The translations under genes and the position numbers were made by a program. From assembly GCA_949130495.1 (NCBI GenBank), contig OX422210.1:635504585-635568584 (forward strand): a stretch of 64,000 nt of DNA. Reading direction: 5' to 3'. Below are positions 1 through 9,966 of the stretch, in pieces (the first letter of the stretch is position 1; each line of letters opens with the position of its first letter). Under the pieces are notes generated by a model. It was given only the letters and a program-made list of their open reading frames with translations. It did not search any database and was not told the origin of the DNA. The DNA is from Sambucus nigra (taxonomy: Eukaryota; Streptophyta; Magnoliopsida; Dipsacales; Adoxaceae).

Positions 1-1
1 G

Positions 2-802
2 AAGGATGAAGCAATTAAAGCTTCATGCTCCTCGTCCAGTGTGGAGGGAGCTCTAGAAGAGGCTATCAAGTCTTTGGAAGACTCTCGCCAGAAGTATGCC
101 ACTGATAAGGCTGTCTGGGAGAAGAAGTTTGCCTCCATCGAGCAAGAAAAAGCTCGAGTTGTTGATGCCTCCAAGGAGTTGGAGAAGAGAATAAATGCCC
201 TGGAGAAGGCAAATAAGTAGCTTGAAGAGAAACTCAACACTGCTGGAGAGTTTGAAGATAAACTCAAGGCTACCGAGGAGGAGTTGGCTCGGCTTCGGGA
301 AGTAGGTCGGCAGAAAGAGGAGGCAAAAAATAAATTGAAGGCTGCTGAGAACCTGCTGTCCGAGCAGCTCTCCTTGGAGAAATTGAATAGGAAGATGGCT
401 GTGAATAAGTCCTTCATCGCTGGATGGGACAAGGGGTGGAACAAAGGGTTGGATACCATGGTATCACAAGTGGACTATGGCAGCCTGAAGTACTTCAGAG
501 ATAGATGGGTTACAGCTCTCCAGGAAATGAAGGTTGATGAATCTTCTGAGCTTTTCCAACAACACATTCCTGGTTCCCCTCCAACCCCAGAAGACCTTGA
601 AGAGGACGAAGATGCCTTAGAAGAATCTTCTATGGTGATGGGAGAGCATCCCCCAGCCATTCAGCCCGCTGCCGAGGAACTTCAGCAGATCGTCAGTTCC
701 TCCGAGTAATTGTCAGTGCTGCCCGAGCAACTATCCATTCCCTTCGTGCAACCTACATCTTCATCCCAGCCTCCCGAGAAGGTTTTGGGAGATAAGGAGA
801 AG
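2..802 (+). pseudogene. Antisense coiled-coil accessory gene of TE-A, exon 1
   Basis: Seen: one frame is open from base 2 to 802 except for TAG at 218-220 and TAA at 707-709. It encodes a Lys/Glu-rich heptad-like coiled coil, then a block containing AGWDKGWNKGLD and, about 25 residues later, RDRWVTAL, then an acidic Pro-rich tail (PPTPEDLEEDEDALEE). It runs opposite to gag-pol between integrase and the distal LTR. The frame continues past the second stop to GAG AAG, followed by a GT donor at 803. Known: Tat elements such as Grande carry antisense extra ORFs here. The N-terminus is outside the window, so a PMD-type domain could precede this part. Function unknown. Confidence 0.72.
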
Positions 803-964
803 GTGTAGATTACTCTAATTATTCAATCACAGATAAATAAATGAGACAAAGAATTTTAAAGTGGTTCAGCCTTATAAGAATGGCCTACATCCACTGTTGC
901 TTTATTTTCTATTCATAATCTGCTTATATTTCTTATTGATGATTGCTCTTTCTTTCTCTGCTAG
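803..964 (+). other. Putative intron of the TE-A antisense gene, containing an LTR-like fragment
   Basis: Seen: the donor GAGAAG|GTGTAG at 802/803 and the acceptor TCTCTGCTAG|TTTCTG at 964/965 would join exon 1 and exon 2 in phase 0. Positions 807-907 match the element's own LTR at about 9411-9514 in the same plus-strand orientation, with few differences by eye. The match includes GTGGTTCAGCCTTATAAGAA. A homologous gene in TE-E has an intron at the same place without the LTR match, which supports splicing. How the LTR piece got here is unexplained. Confidence 0.6.
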
Positions 965-2246
965 TTTCTGACCAGGATGGAATTACTTTCTGCCCATGAT
1001 ACTAAGTTGCTGCGATAATGTAATGATTATTTTGAAGCTGGTCACACAGACCTGAGTGCGGCACAAGTTATAGACATCCTCGCCCAAGATGCTTTAGAAC
1101 AGGCAGTGGAAGCATATCAATATATGAAGTGTCTACTTGATCGAGCGGTGGCTAATAATGTTGCCTATTATGAAATGATCGAGGATCTTCAAAGCACCGT
1201 CGAAGACCTTCAGCTTCAATACAAAGAATCCACTGCCTTGTTGCATGAGGGGTACGAGAAGAAGTACCAGCAGATCATTGCCGACAAGGGCTATGAGAAG
1301 CTTTTTGCTGGGTACGATGTAAGGGAGAGAACCTTGAGAGGTGAGGTCAAAGAATGCAGACATATTGCTGAGTTGCTGGAAAAGGAAAATAACAACCTGC
1401 AAAAGGAGCTGTCACAATTGAAGTCTGCAGCTTCCACTTCTAGTGCCTTGATCCCAGTGACCGACGAGGGATTTCGTTCTTAGAGGTTGAAAACGCCAAG
1501 TTGAGGGACGAGTTGGAGACTTTGAAGAGATCTGGCACCTCTTCATCTTCTCGTGGTAGAGCAAGAGCTCCTCGGGGACGAGCAAGAGCAGCTCGGGTTC
1601 TTGTCGAGGAACAGAGGACTCAGTCTGCCTTAGAGAACCAGGCTTTCTAATTAATGGCGAAGAACTAGGAGTTGTCTGATATGTCAAAAAGATTAGGGAC
1701 CTGGAAAAATAGCTCTCTGCGCAGAAGTCAGTCTTGGAGAATAAGGAGCTTTTCATCAAGAATCTACACGAGCAAATGGAGAAGTTAACATTTCAGTTCC
1801 ATAAACAACCTAGGGAGTTCTGGATGGCTGGATACAACGAAGCACTATTCCACTTGGACGATCGTATCCAGAATGCCAACAATGAGGGCTATAAGCAAGG
1901 CTGGCTGAATGCCTTAGGTGTGTTGAAGCTCGAACAAGGTCATTATCTGTGGGACTACCATGATCCCGGGCTGCTCGACTTGCCTGTGCCACTATACAAA
2001 CTGGACATGAGTTGGATCCCTGCTCGGGCCATTCCTCGGAGATTAATTTCAAAGTATCTCGGTGACTACAATTTACATTCTCAAACCGAGGTATCTCGTC
2101 CCGAGCATCTCTTAGATCGACCATCCGTGATGAATGTCAGGATATTGAAGGATCTCAACTTCATCAATTCTCCTCTATCTTTAAATGATCCGCCTGCTGG
2201 CGAGGAACCTGTGTCAAAAGCAGAGGGGAAGAGACCAGTAGAATAG
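965..2246 (+). pseudogene. Antisense coiled-coil accessory gene of TE-A, exon 2
   Basis: Seen: it opens after the acceptor at 964. The frame is interrupted by TAA at 1016-1018 and then changes twice: a piece ends at TAG 1481-1483, a middle piece from about 1486 has an Arg/Ala/Ser-rich stretch (SRGRARAPRGRARAARV), and a last piece ends at TAG 2244-2246. The protein is largely coiled coil, with a C-terminal block AGYNEALFHLDD followed by GYKQGWLNALG. That block resembles the one at the end of exon 1, so the gene may have arisen by internal duplication. The tail is acidic and Pro-rich. It matches exon 2 of the TE-E gene (59036-59824). Role unknown. Confidence 0.72.
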
Positions 2247-3420
2247 GAATTTTTGATGTAATAGTTAGTTGGCATTTCAATATCAATGTACTTTTTATTA
2301 TCAATGTAATTTATTTTGAATTCAATGAAAGACTTTCATTTTTGTTTGCAAATCTTGATTGCATTTGTCTTGTAATTATCAAACACTTTATATTTGTGCA
2401 TATTTGTTAAAAAGATTACAATAATGTGTTGTTTGTCAACCAACTCAGTAACAATTAAAAAGTTACAAGTATCAATACTGTTGCTCGATCACTTAATAAT
2501 AAAGTAATGAGTATAAAAATATTGTTTAAAATGTTTCCAACTAACCAAGGTTGTTAGATTCTCCATGTCGACCAACTACAGTTAGTGGGTTTTTATCCCC
2601 GACCAGCTATAATTAGTCTTTTTGAAATAATTTTACCCATAAAATGTTTCCGACCAACCAAGATCGGTAAATTTTGCTTGTCGACTAACTACATTTGGTG
2701 GGTTTTTATCTCCGACCAGCCATAGTTAGTAGACTTTTATCGCTTTCTGGATGTAATCTTACCTCCCGACCAACATAAGTTGGCATTTGCGAGCATATTT
2801 TGTTTCCTGGCCAAACAAGTTGGCATTTTTAGGAATATTTCGTTTCCTAGCCAAACAGGTTGACATTTTTAGGAATATTTTGTTTCCTAGCCAAACAGGT
2901 TGGCATTTTTAGGAATATTTTGTTTCCTAGCCAAACAGGTTGGCATTTTTAGGAATATTTCGTTTCTTAGCCAAACAGGTTGGCATTTTTAGGAATATTT
3001 TGTTTCCTAGCCAAACAGGTTGGCATTTTTAGGAATATTTTATTTCCTAGCCAAACAGGTTGGCATTTTTAGGAATATTTTGTTTCCTAGCCAAACAGGT
3101 TGGCATCTTAGGAATATTTTGTTTCCTAGCCAACCGAAGTTGGCATTTTTAGGAATATTTTATTTCCTAACCAACCGAAGTTGGCATTTTTAGGAATATT
3201 TGGTTTCTTAACCAACCGAAGTTGGAATTTTTAGGAATATTTGGTTTCCTAACCAACCGAAGTTGGCATTTTTAGGAATATTTTGCTGAGCAGTCTGGAG
3301 CTTTGCCGAGTAGTGTGTAACACTAGTATTCCCCGAAAAATTCTCAATAAAAGGAAGAACTTTGGCAGAATATCTTCATTTTATGCATAATGATGGAACT
3401 GCATTACATGGGAATATACA
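2247..3420. other. TE-A spacer between integrase and antisense gene
   Basis: No gene seen. The region is AT-rich and separates the 3' ends of two convergent genes: gag-pol from the right and the coiled-coil gene from the left. From about 2540 it holds degenerate repeats with GACCAACTACAGTTAGT-like cores, which grade into the 40-bp tandem array at 2765-3283. Confidence 0.75.
2765..3283 (+). repeat. 40-bp tandem array (about 13 units) downstream of TE-A pol
   Basis: Seen: the unit is about 40 bp and contains TTTCCTAGCCAAACAGGTTG and GCATTTTTAGGAATATTTTG. The period is exactly 40 for most units and becomes 41 near 3120-3280, where the core changes to CCAACCGAAGTTGG. Left-hand units are more diverged. 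Repeats abut directly with no spacers. Known: arrays of this kind downstream of pol are typical of Tat/Ogre elements and can seed satellites. Confidence 0.9.
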
Positions 3421-4401
3421 TCACTGATAATACTTGCGTAGGTGCTCTGCGTTCCATGCATTCTTAAACTCCTCTCCCTCTAGAGTTGCTATTCGATAAG
3501 TTCCTGGTCGAACAACTTCTGTAACTCGGTATGGTCCATGACAATTTGCCTCCAGTTTGTTGTGCTTTTGGATTACTTTCTTCAGCACATAGTCTCCTTC
3601 TTTCAGGTCGCACTTCTTCACCCTCTTATTGTAGAATAGAGTTGTTCGCTGTTGGTATGCAGCATTTCTGATGGCTTCTTCTTCTCTTACTTCCTCGAGC
3701 ATGTCTAAATACAGTCTTCTTATTAAGTCGCTGACAGGGGAATTGAAATTCAGTACCCTGTGTGTTGGGAGGCCCAACTCGGCAGGTATAACAGCTTCAC
3801 TTCCAAACGCCAGCATATATAGTTATTCTCTTGTTGCTACTCGGGGAGTAATTCGGTAAGCCCAAAGTACTGATTGTAGCTCGTTGATCCAATTTGCTTT
3901 CGCATCATCCAGTCTTTTTTTTAAACCATTCAGCAGCGTTCTGTTTGTTACTTCAGTTTGTCCATTGCTTTGAGGATGGCCTAGTGCTGAGTGGACCTTC
4001 AAAATGTTTGACTGATGGCAATAGGCAGCGAACTCCTCGTTATCAAATTGTGTTCCATAGTCTGTGATGAAAGCATGAGGAAGACCATATCGACAAATGA
4101 TGTTTTTCCAAACAAATTGGTACACCTTCTCGTACGTCATATCAATGAGTGGCTCAACTTCTACCCACTTAGTAAAATAATCTACTGCGACGACGAGGTA
4201 TTTGAATCTTCCTCGGGTCATTGGCAGTGGCCCAACCAAATCAATTCCCCATAATGCAAATGGCCAAGGGGAAGTTATGGGTGCTAACAATGCTTGTGGA
4301 GTTCTTCGGATGGAGGAAAAGCGCTGGCACTTGTCACATTTCTTGGCATAGGCTATACAATCAGCTCTCATTGTCGGCCAGTAGTATCCCTGCGTCATCA
4401 C
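3421..4401 (-). pseudogene. TE-A integrase
   Basis: Role: inserts retrotransposon cDNA into the chromosome. Seen: the HHCC zinc finger starts upstream (HEGSCGAH) and ends here with CDKC. The catalytic triad is present: D in VDYFTKWVE, D in ITDYGTQFDN and E in NGQTEVTNR. The C-terminal part has GPYRVTEVVRPGTYRI and ends AEHLRKYYQ with TGA at 3423-3421. One in-frame TAA (3825-3823) lies between the core and the C-terminal part, and another TAA (4407-4405) separates it from the RNase H region. Both sides stay in the same frame. The stops are inactivating; otherwise the domain looks complete. Confidence 0.93.
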
Positions 4402-4404
4402 CCT

Positions 4405-6708
4405 TTATAAAAGCGTCCGACCTGCTACATGTGCTCCACATGACCCTTCATGGATCTCTTCAATCAATTCATTCACCTCGGAGGGATGTACACATCTCTG
4501 CAAGCCTGCCATAATTCCTCGTCTATACAAAACACCATTAGTTAATACATACCGAGCAACTTTAAATTTCAATTTCTTGGCTGCGAGCTTGTCAATTGGT
4601 AATTCTCCTTCTTCAATATATGCCCTGATGGGATCCATCCAAGATGGTCCTAAATCAAGGGTGATAAATTTCATCGTCAGATCTTCATCTATACTCCGAC
4701 CAGCTAGCACTTCAATTGGGATTGTTCGTCGTAGCTCGGTGCGAGTAGCTGATGCTAATCGAGCTAGGGCGTCTGCTCTCGCATTCTTCATTCTTGGTAT
4801 TCTGACCAGCTGAATAGCGGCAAATTCTGACACCAGTTCCTTTGCCTTTGCATGATATCTGATCATTAATTCTCCTCTAACTGCATATACTCCCAACATT
4901 TGATTTATGATCAATTGAGAATCACTGAAGACAATAATCTGCTGCGCCTCCATAATTTTTGCTAAACCAAGTCCTGCAATCATGGCCTCATACTCAGCCT
5001 CATTGTTGGAAGCTTTGAATTGGAAACGCAAGGCGTATTCCATATCAACCTCATTCGGAGTGCTCAAAACTATCCTCGCACCACATCCTGTAGTGCAAGA
5101 TGAGCCATCTACATATAGTCTCCATATAGGTAACTCGTCTTTAAATTTCTGATCAGTTAGAGTTCCTCGGTGAAATATTTGTTGCTTCATTTCATCCTCC
5201 CCGGATATTTCTCGCTCTTCGTCAATCATTTTTTCTTGCCCTTTTACCAACCGGAGTTGGTCTGAGCTTGAATTTAATGATTCTATAACATCCACTTGCC
5301 CTTTTACCAACCGGAGTTGGTCTGAGCCTGTGTTTGTTAATCCTGTAACATCCACAGGTTGATCAGCGAGCAACTTTTGTTCCTTGGAGCTATCAGGATA
5401 GGTGAACTCCGCTATAAAATCTGCTACAGTCTGCCCTTTAAGCGATGATCTGGGCTCATAGACTATATCATATTCACCGAGCTCTATTGCCCAGTACATC
5501 AATCTTCCTGATTTTTTTGGCTTATGGAGGGCTTGCCTCAATGGCATATCAGTATATACTACTATGGTATGATCCTGGAAGTATGGCCTCATTTTCCTAC
5601 TTTCCTCAATAAGCGTCAGTGCTAACTTTTCCAGCCTTGGATATCTGATCTCTGCTCCTCGGAAGGCCTTACTTGTGTAGTAAATTGGTTTTTTCACTCC
5701 ATTCTCCACTCTGATCAACGCTGAGCTAACTGCATTCTCGGACACTGCAAGATACAAGTACATTTTTTCTCCCATCAATGGCCTGGACAACAGTGGAGGT
5801 GCTCCCAAGTATCTCTTCAAGTCTTGAAAAGCCTTTTCGCATTCATCATTCCACTCAAAAGTCTTTCTGAGTGTCTTGAAAAATGGGAGACATCTATCAG
5901 TTGCTCGTGACACAAATCTGTTGAGTGCTGCTACTCGTCCTGTGAGACTCTGTACTTCCTTCTTCGTCGTTGGAGATCGCAGCCCTAATAGAGCTTTGAT
6001 CTTTTCTGAATTTTCCTCAATACCCCGCTGATTGACAATGTATCCGAGAAACATGCCTTCTCGTACTCCAAATATGCACTTCGTCGGGTTCAGCTTCATT
6101 TGATATTTATCCAGTTGATCAAAAGTCTGACTTAAGTCAACTAGATGATCGGCAGCTTTCTTGCTTTTTGTCGGCATATCGTCAACATAGACTTCCATAT
6201 TGCAACTGATTTGTTCAGCAAAGACTTTGTTCATCAGCCGCTGATATGTCGCACCTGTATTTTTCAAACCAAAAGGCATAACATTATAACAATAAGTTCC
6301 CCGAGGGGTAATGAAAGAAGTACTCTCCCTGTCTTCAGGTTTCATTTTGATCTGATTGTAGCCAGAATAAGCATCCATGAAGCTCAGCAACTCGTGTCCC
6401 GAGGTAGCATCCACCAGTTGATAAATTCGGGGCAGTGGAAAGTGATCCTTTGGGCATACTTTGTTGAGGTCGGTGAAGTCTACACACATCCTCCACTTGT
6501 TGTTTTTCTTCTTTACCATCACTACATTAGCTAACCAATCTGGATATTTAACATCTTCAATGAAACAAGCTTTCTGGAGCTTCTCGACTTCCTCCTGTAT
6601 AGCTTGATTCTTCTCGGGACTGAATACTTTCCTTCTCTGCTTCACAGGCTTGATCTCCTTATTCACATTGAGTTCGTGACATAAGAAGTTTGGGTCTATC
6701 CCTGGCAT
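4405..6708 (-). CDS. TE-A reverse transcriptase, RNase H and second RNase H
   Basis: Role: copies element RNA to DNA and removes the RNA strand. Seen, 767 residues: RT core with WRMCVDFTDLNKVCPKD, FMDAYSGYNQIKM, MPFGLKNTGATYQRLM and YVDDMPTKSK (active-site Asp pair). RNase H 1 follows with VVYTDMPLRQAL, then a linker with two near-identical repeats of about 20 residues around SDQLRLVKGQ. The archaeal-type RNase H comes next (LYVDGSSCTTGCGARIVL, NNEAEYEAMIAGL, FSDSQLIINQ), and the stretch ends at the integrase zinc finger. The second RNase H places it in the Tat/Ogre group. It is the largest open stretch in the window and is in frame with the gag upstream. Confidence 0.95.
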   Translation of the reverse strand: MPGIDPNFLCHELNVNKEIKPVKQRRKVFSPEKNQAIQEEVEKLQKACFIEDVKYPDWLANVVMVKKKNNKWRMCVDFTDLNKVCPKDHFPLPRIYQLVDATSGHELLSFMDAYSGYNQIKMKPEDRESTSFITPRGTYCYNVMPFGLKNTGATYQRLMNKVFAEQISCNMEVYVDDMPTKSKKAADHLVDLSQTFDQLDKYQMKLNPTKCIFGVREGMFLGYIVNQRGIEENSEKIKALLGLRSPTTKKEVQSLTGRVAALNRFVSRATDRCLPFFKTLRKTFEWNDECEKAFQDLKRYLGAPPLLSRPLMGEKMYLYLAVSENAVSSALIRVENGVKKPIYYTSKAFRGAEIRYPRLEKLALTLIEESRKMRPYFQDHTIVVYTDMPLRQALHKPKKSGRLMYWAIELGEYDIVYEPRSSLKGQTVADFIAEFTYPDSSKEQKLLADQPVDVTGLTNTGSDQLRLVKGQVDVIESLNSSSDQLRLVKGQEKMIDEEREISGEDEMKQQIFHRGTLTDQKFKDELPIWRLYVDGSSCTTGCGARIVLSTPNEVDMEYALRFQFKASNNEAEYEAMIAGLGLAKIMEAQQIIVFSDSQLIINQMLGVYAVRGELMIRYHAKAKELVSEFAAIQLVRIPRMKNARADALARLASATRTELRRTIPIEVLAGRSIDEDLTMKFITLDLGPSWMDPIRAYIEEGELPIDKLAAKKLKFKVARYVLTNGVLYRRGIMAGLQRCVHPSEVNELIEEIHEGSCGAHVAGRTLL

Positions 6709-6786
6709 ATCTTCATGACTCCATGCAAAAGTTTGTTTTCTACTTTAAAGGAAAGTTATTAATTCTTGTTTTAATGAGGCTTCCAA

Positions 6787-7857
6787 CTATGAACCTATTT
6801 GAGTAGTTCGCTCAGGGTGCTCGTCGTCCAGAATGATGTTTTCAGTAGCTTCCACCACTTGACCCTTCACGAGTTGCGACTCATCTCGAGGATCCAATGT
6901 TTCAATCTCTGCACCTTCATCCACTTGATAGGTAGTAGTCTTTTTCTTTGATTCTTCCAATTCTTCTTGCTCGGCGGATGAATAATAGCATTCCTGAGCT
7001 ACTTTCTGATCACCTTTCACAACTCCTACTCCAAATTTTGTTGGAAATTTTAGGCACTGATGCACTGTAGATGGTACAACCTCGAACTTCTTCAATCCTA
7101 CTCTTCCCATAATGATATTGTACGATGATTGGACATTCTTATCCATCACGAAGAAACGTATTCTTTCTGTCCGACAAGCAGGCCACGTACCAATGAATAT
7201 ACCCAACTTGATCGTCCCAAGTGGAAATACTTTCTCGCCAGCAAAACCAATGAGGGGTCTGTGGTAAGGCTCCAGTTGAGATAGCTTTAGATTTAAACTA
7301 TCGAAGCACGAGTAGAACATGATGTCTGCCGAGCTACCATTGTCGACCAGTACTCTTGAAATTATGACCTCCTTCATTCTCATTTTGATCACCAGCGGGT
7401 CATCATGAGGATATAAAACACCTTCAAGGTCATTTTTTGAAAAACCGATGACCAATTTCTCCTTGTTCACCTTTCTCGGGCGATCTTCCTCAGCTAGATT
7501 TATTCGCTGAATGTACGAGCAAGCTTGAGCCTCACCAAGGTAAGCTTTTCTTTCTGCAGTAAGGTCTCCTCCTCCTGCATCTCCTCCTGTGATAACATTA
7601 CAATCAAATGACCCAAAGCGTATTGAAAATACCTCTCGTTCTGGCTGCCTTGGTTTCTTGGGAAGATCGGGGTCATCCTCTGGATCAACTTCATGGTTTC
7701 TCTTCTTGTTCTCCTCTGCTCGACGAGGAGATCTAGACCGCTCTCTAGTTTGGTCATTGTTTCTTCTTTCGCCTCCCCTATCAACATACTTTGCTAGCTT
7801 TCCTCGTCGGATGAGTGCTTCAATTTTATTCTGAAGAGCTATGCAATTTTTGGTCAT
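6787..7857 (-). pseudogene. TE-A gag C-terminus and aspartic protease
   Basis: Seen: upstream of the ORF start the frame encodes a zinc-knuckle-like CEFHKDHGHMTKNC. A basic linker and a retropepsin domain follow, with the active-site motif VDNGSSADIMF and later YNIIMGR, which replaces the usual Y-x-x-LGRP end. The ORF ends at TAG (6789-6787); a second stop TAA (6747-6745) precedes the RT start, and the frame is kept throughout. Known: the protease cuts the gag-pol polyprotein. This part of the polyprotein is nearly intact apart from the stops. Confidence 0.9.
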
Positions 7858-7890
7858 ATGGCCATGATCCTTGTGGAACTCACAATATTT

Positions 7891-8718
7891 TTACCTATTC
7901 CTCGTGTCAGGGTCTGCCTTCATTTTCTTTGGCCAGTTTAACTCCTCGTTGTTCTTAATTTCTTTCAGGACGTGGTTGATATTTGCCTTCAAAGGTGTGT
8001 ACTTATCAAATTTCCTCAAGACTTCCCATGACGACCTATTTTTGGATTGTTTGTCACCACCATTGTTCTTATGTTCTCTCTTCTTAACTTTATCACCTTC
8101 CACCTTGGTTTCTTTGGCGTCCATATTCTTCTTCACAGACATAGCCTCCTCGGCATTCATAATCTTGGACGCTTTTCCCATCAGGTTCGACATGGTTCGA
8201 GGTGGATCTTTGGCCAAAGTGTAGTACAATTTGTTTGGCAGTAGTCCACTCATCAAAGCGATAATCGCTGTCTTCTCCTCGTAATCAATGACTTCGAGTT
8301 TCTCGTTATTAAAATGAGTTATATAATCTCTGGTACTCTCACCAGCTTTTTGTCTAACACTTAACAAATGTGCTACTCGTTTAACTAGCTTTGCTCCAAA
8401 GCAAAAATTCCCAATGAGTAACTCGGCCAGTTGAAGAAAAGTTGAAATCTTACCCCGAGGAAGATTATTATACCATATTTGAGCAGATCCGGTAAGTGTT
8501 CCCGAGAATGCTCTGCATCTCATCTCATCTGGGACAGCATAGATGTCGGCTGCGGCTTGGTATTGTTCTATATGAAGGACAGGGTCAGTCTTTCCATCAT
8601 ACTTGGGAGTCACAACAGGTGCTTTGAACTTTGATGGTGTTGGAAAATCAACAATGTCCTGGACAAAAGGTGTTCCTCGAACAAAGGTTCGTTGTAGAGG
8701 GTTCTTGGCCTTAGCCAT
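7891..8718 (-). pseudogene. TE-A gag, capsid-like part
   Basis: Role: structural protein of the virus-like particle. Seen: the retrotransposon gag domain includes PKYDGKTDPVLHIEQY, FSGTLTGSAQIWYNNLP and STRDYITHFN, then a Lys-rich linker (KKNMDAKETKVEGDKVKKRE) and the start of the zinc-knuckle region. The part ends in TAG (7893-7891), after which the same frame continues into the CEFHKDHGHMTKNC motif. It lies in the same frame as the N-terminal gag piece at 9330-8803. Confidence 0.93.
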
Positions 8719-8802
8719 TTCCCCTAATCTATCCTCCAGCCTCTGAATAGATCCTTTCCATGCATCATTTCCTTCCGCGGGACTATTGGTTCGAGCAACT
8801 GA

Positions 8803-9330
8803 TCACATTGAAGTGGCTTCCTGGGATTTATCTTGACGAGCAGCTGGTCGCGACTGGGCAGATCCTTCCCTTAAATCTGATGATCGTCGAAAGCTCCTCG
8901 ACGCTGCATTAAGAGGACTTTTATTCCTCCTAGGGCCTAATCGGTCGAAAGGAGAAACCTTACTTAATTTTTCCAATGCACTAGTCCTTTCTGGGGAGAG
9001 GGTGACACGTTGTTCAGTATCTGTGGCCCGCACTAACGAAGTTCGTCCAGGTTGATAAGAAAAATCTTCAGACTCCTCATTGCGATATGAATTAGTACGC
9101 CTAGTACGCGAAGAAGGCGCACGGGTATTTCTTTGAATGCTTCGTGGTCTGGAATGGACTGATGCACCGCTATGGAGGGTTTGGATGAGTTGTCGCATTG
9201 TTTCTTGCATGACGGTCTGGCCCTGAGCCAGATTTTCCATTATTCCAGTCAGATCTGGAATAATTGGTGGAGCATATGGATTTGGAGGGGTTCCAACGTT
9301 TCGATTACTAGATTCAGGAATATCAGCCAT
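8803..9330 (-). pseudogene. TE-A gag N-terminal part
   Basis: Seen: the first ATG of the polyprotein at 9330 is 65 nt inside the LTR edge. It encodes MADIPESSNRNVGTPPNPYA, a Gln/Met-rich helix (NLAQGQTVMQETMRQLIQTL), then a basic, Ser/Arg-rich disordered stretch. It ends in a TGA (8805-8803) that is in frame with the next gag segment. Together with the following pieces it makes one frame of about 1970 codons ending at 3421. Confidence 0.88.
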
Positions 9331-9374
9331 TGGTAATGGATTATTTTTTATGAAAAACGATATTATCAGTCGTT

Positions 9375-9393
9375 TCCCACAGACGGCGCCAAT
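9375..9393 (-). promoter_or_regulatory. TE-A primer binding site
   Basis: Seen: reading the minus strand, the LTR edge is followed by one base and then TTGGCGCCGTCTGTGGGA. The TGGCGCCGT core can pair with the CCA end of a plant tRNA (tRNA-Asp-like ACGGCGCCA). This form of PBS is common in Tat elements. The tRNA assignment is an inference from the first nine bases. Confidence 0.8.
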
Positions 9394-9394
9394 C

Positions 9395-9966
9395 TGTTGA
9401 TGTAAAAAATTAGATCACTCTAATAATTCAATCACAGATAAATGAATAAGACAAAAGAATTTTAAAGTGGTTCAGCCTTATAAGAATGGCCTACGCCCAC
9501 TGTTGCTTTATTGCTGAGTGTTTGGGAATTCTCGATTATAAGTTTTATCAAGAAATTCCACTATGGATTCGGGGTCCCTCTACAATGAGGATTGTACAAT
9601 GTATTTATAGCCCTGAGGTTGTAATGTGAAAGGGTAATACATTAAATGATATACATATGAAAGAGTAATACATTTAATGCCCTTTTTGCGTGTGCGTCTG
9701 AATGATAAGCATTTAATGAGCAGTTAAACTATTGGCATCCTGCTTCGAGGTGCAGCTCGGACCGCCTGAGTTGCTCGGACCGCTTGAGCTTCTCGGTGCT
9801 AAAGAGTTCCTCGGAGAGGTCTGTTCCTCGGAGCGTATGAGTTCCTCGGAGTAACATGGTTCCTCGGAGCGTGTAATCATCTCGGAAGTGCTTGTTGTTG
9901 TCATGTAGATAGCCACGTGTCTTCATATGATTGGTCCATGTCAGCAGATTAAATTTGGTATCAACA
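9395..9966 (-). repeat. TE-A 5' LTR (572 bp)
   Basis: Seen: the LTR is bounded by the inverted ends TGTTGA (9395-9400) and TCAACA (9961-9966), with the PBS immediately inside. A TATA box lies at 9601-9610 on the minus strand. A conserved U5 motif (GTGGTTCAGCC then GGCCTACGCCCAC on the plus strand) is at 9466-9500. Part of this LTR is repeated inside the antisense gene intron at 807-907. The outer flank continues a CACTA transposase reading frame. The short ORFs crossing the LTR on both strands are not genes. Confidence 0.92.
9601..9610 (-). promoter_or_regulatory. TATA box of TE-A LTR promoter
   Basis: The minus strand reads CTATAAATAC, followed about 30 nt downstream by a CA-rich start region (CAATCCTCATTG). 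The position inside the LTR fits the U3/R promoter. Confidence 0.65.

Larger units (their letters stand above)
1..9966 (-). mobile_element. TE-A: Tat-lineage Ty3/gypsy LTR retrotransposon, 3' end cut by window
   Basis: Seen: on the minus strand the order is LTR (9395-9966), primer binding site, gag, protease, RT, RNase H, a second RNase H, integrase, a spacer with tandem repeats, then an antisense coiled-coil gene running off the window start. The gag-PR-RT-RH-RH-IN order with a duplicated RNase H is the hallmark of the Tat/Ogre lineage. The far-left LTR lies outside the window, so length, target duplication and LTR divergence cannot be measured. The right flank (9967 on) is a CACTA transposase fragment, so TE-A landed in an older transposon. 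With six nonsense codons in gag-pol this copy cannot move on its own products. Confidence 0.93.

Noticed and set aside
2765..3283. Regular repeats that might suggest a CRISPR array
   Set aside because: Units are contiguous with no unique spacers, no cas genes are near, and the DNA is clearly plant nuclear.
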